From Muribaculaceae bacterium (GTDB lineage: Bacteria; Bacteroidota; Bacteroidia; Bacteroidales; Muribaculaceae), in assembly GCA_017619255.1 (NCBI GenBank), contig JAFZSS010000108.1, positions 1 through 24,419 of the forward strand: DNA of 24,419 bases, read 5' to 3'. The stretch's first letter is position 1. Each line of letters opens with the position of its first letter. The notes under the pieces are model-generated. The model was not told the origin of the DNA. It made no database searches and saw nothing but the letters and a program-made list of their open reading frames with translations. The position numbers and the translations under genes were made by a program. Shown piece after piece: positions 8,300 to 14,844 of the stretch.

Positions 8300-9709
8300 A
8301 TGGAAGAGAACAATATCAATTTCAATGGTAATAGCCAGGTTCAGCGCGAGACTGGTCAAGACATCATGTCGACGCTCGACAAGAACTCGGGCTTCCAGGA
8401 TAATAGGCAGATGCCCACCATCATCAAGGTGATGGGCGTCGGTGGCGGTGGCAACAATGCCATCAACCACATGTACATGCAGAACATCGAGGGCGTCTCC
8501 TTTGTCGTCCTCAACACCGACCGTCAGCAACTTAACGAGTCACCGGTGCCCAACCGCGTGTTGCTCGGTCCGAACACGACCCACGGCCTCGGTGCCGGCA
8601 ACATTCCCGAGACCGCTAAGCGTGCCGCCGAGGAGAGTGAGGCTGAGATCGCCGCCCTCTTTGATGACGACACCAAGATGGTCTTCATTACCGCCGGTAT
8701 GGGTGGCGGCACTGGTACCGGTGCTGCGCCCGTGGTGGCACGCATTGCCCGCGAGAAGGGAGTCCTCACCATCGGTATCGTGACCATCCCCTTCCTGTTT
8801 GAGGGACCCAAGAAGATTCTCAAGGCGCTCGCCGGTGCCGATGAGATGGGTAAGTATGTTGATGCCCTGCTCATCATTAACAACCAGCGCTTGACTGAGA
8901 TTTACAGTGACCTCGATTTCACCAATGCCTTCGGTAAAGCCGATGACACCTTGACGATTGCGGCTCGCAGCATCAGTGACTTGATTACCGTCAATGGTGT
9001 CATCAACCTTGACTTCAACGATGTGAATACTACTCTGCGCAACGGTGGCGCTGCCATCATCAGCTCAGGCTATGGTGTGGGTGAACATCGAGTGTCTAAG
9101 GCTATCGAGGACGCCTTGGAATCGCCGCTGCTCAAGAACCGTGATGTTTACGGTTCACGCAAGATTCTGATGAATGTCTATTTCAACCCCGATAGCGAGA
9201 CACCGCTGCGCATGGGTGAGACAACCGAGATTCAGGACTTCATGGCCAATTTTGACCGTGAGGTAGATGTTATCTGGGGTACCGCTCATGACCGTACCCT
9301 CGAGGATGGCCAGATCAAGATTACTGTCCTCGCTGCAGGTTTCAATGTATCGCTCGAAGGTGAGGTTGAATCATCCGCATCCATGGTGGCTCCGCGTCGC
9401 GAGCCCGTGATGAGCCATTCCTCCATCTCGGACGCTGAGCGTCTGAGGAAGGAATATGGCGAGGAAGCCATCATCAAGCAAGAGCTGGCACAGAACCGTG
9501 CCCGCTACATCGTGCTCACACCCGATGAGATGGATGATGATGATGTCATCGACATGATTGAGAAGACGCCCACCTACAGGCGCAAGCCCGATTTCCGTAA
9601 TCAAATCAAGGAGCGCCAGCAGGCCGTCAACCAGGAGCGTCCCGTCGAGGTCCCCAAGACTCCCAAGCGTGGTGGCAGTGATTCCCCGACCATCGACTTC
9701 GGTGAGTAA
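8300..9709 (+). CDS. ftsZ: Cell division protein FtsZ
   Basis: FtsZ is the tubulin-like GTPase that polymerises into the Z-ring. The 469-residue product has an N-terminal extension of about 38 polar residues before the first strand (IIKVMGVGGGGNNA, about 41-54), the tubulin signature GGGTGTG (135-141), and a T7-loop region NLDFNDVNTTLRNGGAA that supplies the catalytic aspartate to the neighbouring subunit. The variable C-terminal part holds TPTYRRKP at about residues 423-430, which resembles the conserved peptide that binds FtsA. About 40 more residues follow it, ending in SPTIDFGE, instead of the peptide being terminal. The gene closes the dcw cluster. Confidence 0.98.
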   Translation: MEENNINFNGNSQVQRETGQDIMSTLDKNSGFQDNRQMPTIIKVMGVGGGGNNAINHMYMQNIEGVSFVVLNTDRQQLNESPVPNRVLLGPNTTHGLGAGNIPETAKRAAEESEAEIAALFDDDTKMVFITAGMGGGTGTGAAPVVARIAREKGVLTIGIVTIPFLFEGPKKILKALAGADEMGKYVDALLIINNQRLTEIYSDLDFTNAFGKADDTLTIAARSISDLITVNGVINLDFNDVNTTLRNGGAAIISSGYGVGEHRVSKAIEDALESPLLKNRDVYGSRKILMNVYFNPDSETPLRMGETTEIQDFMANFDREVDVIWGTAHDRTLEDGQIKITVLAAGFNVSLEGEVESSASMVAPRREPVMSHSSISDAERLRKEYGEEAIIKQELAQNRARYIVLTPDEMDDDDVIDMIEKTPTYRRKPDFRNQIKERQQAVNQERPVEVPKTPKRGGSDSPTIDFGE

Positions 9710-9740
9710 ATGCCTATGGCAGATTATCAATGAATGATTG

Positions 9741-9746
9741 AGGAGG
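9741..9746 (+). promoter_or_regulatory. Strong Shine-Dalgarno site for yqeY-like gene
   Basis: AGGAGG lies eight bases before the ATG at 9755, which is ideal spacing. Most Bacteroidota genes, including nearly all others here, lack such a site, so this one helps decide the start of the downstream gene. Confidence 0.6.
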
Positions 9747-9754
9747 AGAATACA

Positions 9755-10213
9755 ATGAGCATTTTTGATCAAGTCAACAATGGCATCAAGGAGGCGATGA
9801 AAGCCCATGACAAGGGTAGGCTGGAGGCCCTCAGGGGCATCAAGGCCGAGTTCCTGATTGTCAAGACAGCACCAGGTAACAATGGTGAAGTAAGTGACGA
9901 AAACGCCCTGAAGGTACTCGTCCGTATGGCAAAGCAGCGCAAGGAAAGCGCGCAGATTTACACCGACCAGGGGCGTCAAGACTTGGCCGATGTGGAGCTG
10001 CTGCAGGCCGCTGTCATCGAGGAATTCCTGCCCAAGCAGATGAATGACGAGGAGCTCACAGCCCATGTTAAGTCCATTATCGAGCAGACAGGAGCTTCGA
10101 GCATGAAGGATATGGGCAAGGTGATGGGTGTCGCCACCAAGCAGCTTGCCGGTCGTGCCGAGGGCCGTGCCATCAGCGCTAAAGTTAAAGAACTTCTCTC
10201 CGCCAACCAATAA
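9755..10213 (+). CDS. GatB/YqeY domain-containing protein (YqeY-like)
   Basis: This is a small soluble YqeY-family protein related to the tail domain of the amidotransferase subunit GatB. Family members are thought to interact with tRNA or tRNA-dependent amidotransferases, but no firm function is known. With the ATG at 9755 the product is 152 residues, near the usual length of about 148. It has the family pattern: a helical N-terminal half beginning SIFDQVNNGIKEAMKAHDKGRLEALRGIKAEF, KQRKESAQIYTDQGRQDLADVE, EEFLPKQMNDEEL, and a C-terminal SMKDMGKVMGVATKQLAGRAEG. An ATG at 9734 would add seven residues; the Shine-Dalgarno site at 9741-9746 favours 9755. It sits 45 bases after ftsZ and just before serS, which fits a translation-linked role but does not prove one. 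Confidence 0.9.
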   Translation: MSIFDQVNNGIKEAMKAHDKGRLEALRGIKAEFLIVKTAPGNNGEVSDENALKVLVRMAKQRKESAQIYTDQGRQDLADVELLQAAVIEEFLPKQMNDEELTAHVKSIIEQTGASSMKDMGKVMGVATKQLAGRAEGRAISAKVKELLSANQ

Positions 10214-10260
10214 CTAAAAACTAAGGACTAGGGACTAGAAACTAAAGACTAGAAACTAAA
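10212..10260 (+). repeat. Heptamer tandem array (7 x RACTARR)
   Basis: Seven head-to-tail 7-base units all fit RACTARR (AACTAAA, AACTAAG, GACTAGG, GACTAGA, AACTAAA, GACTAGA, AACTAAA). The array begins inside the yqeY stop codon and ends six bases before the serS ATG, so it forms the whole intergenic region. Variation is limited to purine-purine changes. It would be the serS leader or the yqeY 3' end; its function is unknown. Confidence 0.85.
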
Positions 10261-10266
10261 AACATA

Positions 10267-11538
10267 ATGCTGACATTACAACTCATTAACCAGGACCCTG
10301 AGGATGTGATTCGCCGCCTTGCCGTCAAGCACTTTGATGGCCGTGAGCCCATCATGCGCATCGTGGAACTGGACAAGCAGCGCCGTGCACTGCAGAAACA
10401 ACGCGACGACAATGCCGCAGTACTCAATAAAATGGCTGCACAGATCGGTGCCCTCATGAAACAGGGTAACCGTGACGAGGCCGAGAATGTCAAGGCTCAG
10501 GTGGCCGACCTCAAGACCGCTAACAAAGAGATTGACGACAACCTCACAGCCGCTCAGGACGAGATTACCGAAATCCTGTTGAGCGTGCCTAATGTGCCCT
10601 ACAGCGGCGTACCCGAAGGCCGTACTGCCGAGGACAATGTCGTTGAGAAGACCGGCGGCAAGATGCCCGAACTCCCTGAGGACGCGCTTCCGCACTGGGA
10701 CTTGGCGAAGAAATACAATCTCATCGATTTTGACCTGGGCGTGAAAATCACGGGCGCAGGTTTCCCCGTCTATGTGGGAAAGGGCGCACGCTTGCAGCGC
10801 GCCTTGATTCAGTTCTTCCTCGACGAGGCCGGCAAGGCAGGCTATGTGGAGATTGAACCGCCTTTCGTTGTCAACGAGGCATCAGGACTGGGCACCGGCC
10901 AGTTGCCCGATAAGGAGGGCCAGATGTACCACTGCCAGGTGGATAACTTCTACCTGATTCCCACTGCCGAGGTTCCCGTGACCAACATGTACCGCGATGT
11001 CATCATCCCGCAGGAAGAACTGCCCAAGAAGAATTGCGCTTTCTCGGCATGCTTCCGTCGTGAGGCTGGCTCCTACGGTAAGGATGTGCGCGGCTTGAAT
11101 CGTCTGCACCAGTTTGACAAGGTCGAGATCGTTCGCATCGAGCGTCCCGAGGATTCCTATGCCGCTCTCGAGGAGATGAAGGACCATGTCCAGGGTCTGC
11201 TCGAGAAACTCGAACTGCCGTGGCACATCTTGCGTCTGTGCGGTGGCGACATGAGCTTCACCAGTGCCATCACCTTCGACTTTGAGGTATGGTCGGCGGC
11301 CCAGCAGCGCTGGCTCGAGGTGAGCAGCGTCTCCAACTTCGAGACTTACCAAGCTAACCGCCTCAAGTGCCGCTACCGTGGCGATGACAAGAAGACCCAC
11401 CTGTGCCACACCCTCAACGGCTCGGCACTGGCTCTTCCGCGCATCGTGGCCGCCTTGCTCGAGAACAACCAGACGCCTGAGGGCATCCGCATCCCCGCGG
11501 CCTTGCAGCGCTACACTGGCTTTGATATCATCGACTGA
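10267..11538 (+). CDS. serS: Serine--tRNA ligase SerS
   Basis: SerS charges tRNA-Ser (and tRNA-Sec where present) with serine; it is a class IIa cytoplasmic synthetase and works as a dimer. The 423-residue product is of normal length. An N-terminal antiparallel coiled coil (about residues 30-100, rich in Gln/Lys/Asn/Glu) contacts the long variable arm of the tRNA. The catalytic domain shows ligand residues in TAEVPVTNMY, motif 2 in FSACFRREAGSYGKDVRGLNR with HQFDKVEIV (about 260-285), and motif 3 in NGSALALPRIVAALLENNQ followed by IRIPAALQRYTGFDII at the C-terminus. The ATG at 10267 directly follows the heptamer array; no Shine-Dalgarno site is present. The next gene is separated by a large inverted repeat. 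Confidence 0.97.
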   Translation: MLTLQLINQDPEDVIRRLAVKHFDGREPIMRIVELDKQRRALQKQRDDNAAVLNKMAAQIGALMKQGNRDEAENVKAQVADLKTANKEIDDNLTAAQDEITEILLSVPNVPYSGVPEGRTAEDNVVEKTGGKMPELPEDALPHWDLAKKYNLIDFDLGVKITGAGFPVYVGKGARLQRALIQFFLDEAGKAGYVEIEPPFVVNEASGLGTGQLPDKEGQMYHCQVDNFYLIPTAEVPVTNMYRDVIIPQEELPKKNCAFSACFRREAGSYGKDVRGLNRLHQFDKVEIVRIERPEDSYAALEEMKDHVQGLLEKLELPWHILRLCGGDMSFTSAITFDFEVWSAAQQRWLEVSSVSNFETYQANRLKCRYRGDDKKTHLCHTLNGSALALPRIVAALLENNQTPEGIRIPAALQRYTGFDIID

Positions 11539-11547
11539 TCATCTTTT

Positions 11548-11619
11548 AACTACGAATTACGCGAATTATTCTAAGTTTTTAATCAGGGAAAATTAGTTCA
11601 ATTCGCGTAATTCGTAGTT
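11548..11619. repeat. 72-nt inverted repeat with perfect 20-bp outer arms
   Basis: The arms 11548-11567 and 11600-11619 are perfect reverse complements (left arm begins AACTACGAATTACGCG). Inside them, after a 3-by-3 mismatch, CTAA/TTAG and TTT/AAA can also pair, leaving an apical loop of about 10 bases. A T-rich run follows the right arm, so the RNA hairpin resembles a terminator for serS. However, it ends only 10 bases before the next start codon. It may be a REP-like intergenic element or an attenuator. Confidence 0.85.
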
Positions 11620-11629
11620 TTTATTGATT

Positions 11630-12640
11630 ATGAAAAGGCAGGCTTGGCTCGACTACATGAAGCTCATCGCGATGTTCCTCGTGGTGGTGTACCACACACC
11701 GCCGCGCTACGACAACGCCCATGAGGCAGCGCTCTTCAACATGGGCGCGCCGGTGTTCTTCTTTGCCGCGGGCTACCTGTTCAACTTTGCTAAGCAGAAA
11801 GGTTTCCTCTCTTTCCTGTCGCATCGTGCCCGCCAGATTCTGGTGCCCTTCACTACCTTTTTCATCATTTTTTATGCGCTGTGGCTTGTGGTGGGGCGTC
11901 GCATGGCCGGTCCTGAGGAACAGGCCATTGACACGCTTACACCCGTGTGGCAGTTTATCCAGGGCACGCCCGATGTCGTGCTGGGCCCCTTCTGGTTCCT
12001 GGCTGCCCTGTTCACGATGCAGGTCATCTATTACCCCATTAAGAAGTATTTGTCGGGCTATTGGCCGCTTGTGGTGGCCTTCTTGCTGAGCCTGTCCCTG
12101 TTTGTCTTGCCCGATGTGCCATGGTTCCGTTATTGGAATCTCGACAAGGCTTTCCTGTATATGCCCATCTATGCCTTGGGCAACTGTTGCCATCCATTGG
12201 TGGAGAAATTCAATTTCGACACCCGGGGTCGTTCTTTGTTGTGGCTGCTGTGTGCCGCATTGGGGCTGGGTTTCCTTATCGTCGCCCCGTTGAACATCAA
12301 TAAGGATGTCGCTTATGTCCTTGCCCCCGAGGCTGTTATCCTCGTATTACCGCTCTACACAGCCGTGTGCAAGTGGCTGGAGAAGCATCACGGCGTGAGC
12401 CGCGTTGCCCAGACTGTCGCCATCACCGGCATCACTTACCTGGCCTTGCAGAACTACCTTATCGGCATCATTAAGATGGTCGTCGGCAAGGTGGCGGGAC
12501 AAGCCGTCTTTGACGACAACATCCTGTTGAAGGTAGCCATCGCCATTGCCGTGATGATAATCCTTTACCCGCTCGCCATCCTCATCGAGCGCTATCTCCC
12601 CTTCCTCTTGGGCAAGCCCTACAAGAAATCCGCTTCTTAA
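11630..12640 (+). CDS. Acyltransferase family 3 integral membrane protein
   Basis: This is a 336-residue polytopic membrane protein of the acyltransferase 3 type, which moves acetyl or other acyl groups onto cell-surface sugars or small molecules. The start fits the family: the N-terminus reads RQAWLDYMKLIAMFLVVVYH, placing the predicted catalytic histidine at residue 22 at the end of the first membrane helix. Other family-like segments are GAPVFFFAAGYLF, an Arg-rich loop HRARQILVPF, and GPFWFLAALF. About ten hydrophobic segments follow. The ATG at 11630 is preferred because a later start at 11657 would lose the conserved RxxWLDYxK approach to the histidine. It is sandwiched between serS and lysS and has no clear functional link to either. 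The substrate cannot be inferred from sequence; it might be a surface glycan. Confidence 0.87.
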   Translation: MKRQAWLDYMKLIAMFLVVVYHTPPRYDNAHEAALFNMGAPVFFFAAGYLFNFAKQKGFLSFLSHRARQILVPFTTFFIIFYALWLVVGRRMAGPEEQAIDTLTPVWQFIQGTPDVVLGPFWFLAALFTMQVIYYPIKKYLSGYWPLVVAFLLSLSLFVLPDVPWFRYWNLDKAFLYMPIYALGNCCHPLVEKFNFDTRGRSLLWLLCAALGLGFLIVAPLNINKDVAYVLAPEAVILVLPLYTAVCKWLEKHHGVSRVAQTVAITGITYLALQNYLIGIIKMVVGKVAGQAVFDDNILLKVAIAIAVMIILYPLAILIERYLPFLLGKPYKKSAS

Positions 12641-12751
12641 ACGCTCTTTTATCCTATAAATCTTTCTATCAAATCCTATATTGGGTGACCTATTTCTTGA
12701 TGGTTGTCATCATCTGGGGAGAAAAAGGCGCTCAATGTAAAAATTTTTCAC

Positions 12752-12759
12752 TAATTTTG
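12752..12759 (+). promoter_or_regulatory. Putative -7 promoter element for lysS
   Basis: TAATTTTG followed by C matches the Bacteroides -7 consensus TAnnTTTG in the 165-base gap before lysS, about 46 bases before its start codon. No TTTG lies at the expected -33 distance, so the match is partial. Confidence 0.5.
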
Positions 12760-12805
12760 CAGTTTAGTTTAAATCAGTGAAATCAATCAATACACGATAA
12801 ATGCA

Positions 12806-14554
12806 ATGAATGTACTTGAATTAAGCGAACAAGAGATTATCCGCCGCAACAGCCTGGAGCAGCTCAAGGCTTTGGGTATCAATCCGTATCCCGCCGCCGA
12901 GTATGTGGTGAATGCCTACAGCGATGACATTATCGCTAACTTCAGTGATGATGCAGCGCCCCGTCAGGTGAGCATCGCCGGACGCATGATGAACCGCCGC
13001 ATCATGGGCAAGGCTTCCTTCTTTGAGTTGCAGGACTCCAAGGGCCGTGTGCAGGTCTATGTAAGCCGTGATGACCTGTGCCCCGGAGAGGATAAGGAAT
13101 TGTATAACACTGTGTTCAAGAAGTTGCTCGACATGGGTGATTTCGTAGGTGTTGAAGGCTATGTGTTCCGCACCCAGACCGGCGAGATCAGCGTCCACGC
13201 CCAGTCGCTCAAGCTGCTGAGCAAGTCGTTGAAGCCGCTGCCCGTGGTAAAGCAGAAGGATGGTGTAACCTATGACGCCTTTGAGGATCCTGAGTTGCGT
13301 TATCGCCAGCGCTATGTGGACCTGGTGGTCAATGCCGGGGTGAAAGATACATTCTTGAAGCGCGCCATGGTGGTTAAGACGATGCGCCAGGTGCTTGACG
13401 ATGCCGGTTACACCGAGGTCGAGACGCCGACGCTGCAGGCCATCGCCGGTGGTGCCACGGCTCGTCCTTTCATCACCCACTTCAACGCATTAAACATCCC
13501 CATGTATATGCGCATCGCCACCGAGCTGTACCTCAAGCGCCTGATAGTGGGCGGTTTTGAGGGCGTTTACGAGATTGGCAAGAACTTCCGCAACGAGGGT
13601 ATGGACCGCAACCACAACCCCGAGTTCACCTGCATGGAGCTGTATGTCCAGTACAAGGATTATAACTGGATGATGTCGTTCACCGAGCAGCTGTTGGAGA
13701 AAATCTGCATTGCTGTCAACGGCAAGCCCGAGACCGAAATCGACGGTCAGGTCATCAGTTTCAAGGCACCCTACCGTCGCCTGCCCATCCTTGAGGCCAT
13801 TAAGGAAAAGACCGGTTATGACCTGGAAGGCAAGAGCGAGGAGGAAATCCGCGAGGTGTGCAAGGAACTCAAGCTTGAAATCGACGAGACGATGGGTAAG
13901 GGCAAGCTGATTGACGAAATCTTCGGCGAGTTCTGCGAGGGCTCGTTCATCCAGCCCACCTTCATCATCGACTATCCCGTCGAGATGTCTCCGCTGACCA
14001 AAATGCACCGCAGCAAGCCCGGCCTGACCGAGCGCTTTGAGCTCATGGTCAACGGCAAGGAACTGGCCAACGCCTATAGCGAGTTAAACGACCCGATCGA
14101 CCAAGAAGAGCGCTTCAAGGAGCAGATGCGCCTGGCCGACAAGGGCGACGACGAGGCCATGGTGATTGATCAGGACTTCCTGCGTGCCTTGCAGTATGGC
14201 ATGCCTCCCACAAGCGGCATCGGCATCGGCATCGACCGTCTTGTGATGCTCATGACGGGTAACAGCTACATCCAGGATGTGCTGCTGTTCCCGCAGATGC
14301 GTCCCGAGAAGGTGCCCGCCCGTGACAAGGTCGAGGCATTCACCGCATTGGGCATTCCTGAGGAATGGGTGGCACCGATTCAGAAAGCGGGCTTCCTTAC
14401 TGTCACCGCCTTGGGCGCGCTGGAGAAACCCGGCAAGCTTTTCCAGGACCTGCTTGACATCAACAAGAAGTACAAACTGGGCTACAAGGTGCCCGTTGTT
14501 GACGAGGTCAAGAAGTGGGTCGAGGCTGCCGCCGCAGCTTCGGCAGAGGCTTGA
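12806..14554 (+). CDS. lysS: Lysine--tRNA ligase LysS (class II) with C-terminal extension
   Basis: LysS charges tRNA-Lys. The 582-residue product has an N-terminal OB-fold anticodon-binding domain ([23 protein letters not shown], about residues 53-75) and then the class II catalytic domain: motif 1 around 175-215 ([22 protein letters not shown]), motif 2 [20 protein letters not shown] (about 260-279) and motif 3 [14 protein letters not shown] (about 471-484). Bacterial LysRS usually ends about 20-30 residues after motif 3, near the RPEK here at about 502. This protein continues about 80 residues with a helical, Lys- and Ala-rich extension ending in AAAAASAEA. From memory, Bacteroides LysRS has a similar extension, so it may be lineage-typical. 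The ATG at 12806 is supported by the N-terminal helix; an ATG at 12801 hits a stop at once. Confidence 0.96.
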   Translation: MNVLELSEQEIIRRNSLEQLKALGINPYPAAEYVVNAYSDDIIANFSDDAAPRQVSIAGRMMNRRIMGKASFFELQDSKGRVQVYVSRDDLCPGEDKELYNTVFKKLLDMGDFVGVEGYVFRTQTGEISVHAQSLKLLSKSLKPLPVVKQKDGVTYDAFEDPELRYRQRYVDLVVNAGVKDTFLKRAMVVKTMRQVLDDAGYTEVETPTLQAIAGGATARPFITHFNALNIPMYMRIATELYLKRLIVGGFEGVYEIGKNFRNEGMDRNHNPEFTCMELYVQYKDYNWMMSFTEQLLEKICIAVNGKPETEIDGQVISFKAPYRRLPILEAIKEKTGYDLEGKSEEEIREVCKELKLEIDETMGKGKLIDEIFGEFCEGSFIQPTFIIDYPVEMSPLTKMHRSKPGLTERFELMVNGKELANAYSELNDPIDQEERFKEQMRLADKGDDEAMVIDQDFLRALQYGMPPTSGIGIGIDRLVMLMTGNSYIQDVLLFPQMRPEKVPARDKVEAFTALGIPEEWVAPIQKAGFLTVTALGALEKPGKLFQDLLDINKKYKLGYKVPVVDEVKKWVEAAAAASAEA

Positions 14555-14579
14555 CAATCGATGGATTTAACATCACAAT

Positions 14580-14634
14580 AAGGCGCGAAGCCGCTTAAGA
14601 TAATTCTTAAAGGCTATGCGCCTTAGCTTTTATT
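14580..14634 (+). terminator. Intrinsic terminator after lysS
   Basis: AAGGCGC (14580-14586) pairs with GCGCCTT (14618-14624). Inside, GCC pairs with GGC and TTAAGA with TCTTAA around a TAAT loop, giving one long interrupted stem. A T-rich run (AGCTTTTATTTT) follows. It lies 25 bases after the lysS stop. No gene was seen in the remaining part of the 290-base gap before the porZ-like gene. Confidence 0.85.
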
Positions 14635-14740
14635 TTGACCTGAAAAAAGTCTAAAGCCAGTCATCTTTAATTTGCAATTTTTAAGAAAGTTTTTTGCATC
14701 ATATTCTGTCAAAAAAGCCCGGTTTATCGTTATTATTTTA

Positions 14741-14748
14741 TAATTTTG
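14741..14748 (+). promoter_or_regulatory. Putative -7 promoter element for first porZ-like gene
   Basis: TAATTTTG matches the Bacteroides TAnnTTTG element and lies after the lysS terminator in an AT-rich region, about 96 bases before the porZ-like ATG. No TTTG occurs at the ideal -33 spacing, so this rests on the -7 element and context. Confidence 0.45.
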
Positions 14749-14844
14749 GCATTTGATACAGTGGGTTCGGATGGCTCTGTCGTTCTACCTCGCTGTTTAT
14801 CAATATGTTAGCAAGTTGAGAATAATAGATTAAACGAATTAGAT

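Noticed and set aside
11630..12640. Acyltransferase gene as a recent insertion bounded by repeats
   Set aside because: The inverted repeat lies only on the left side; no matching copy or target duplication was seen on the right, and base composition resembles the neighbours.
14640..14844. Possible small RNA or riboswitch in the longest intergenic gap
   Set aside because: Beyond the terminator and a -7 promoter match, no conserved RNA fold or tRNA-like structure could be recognised.
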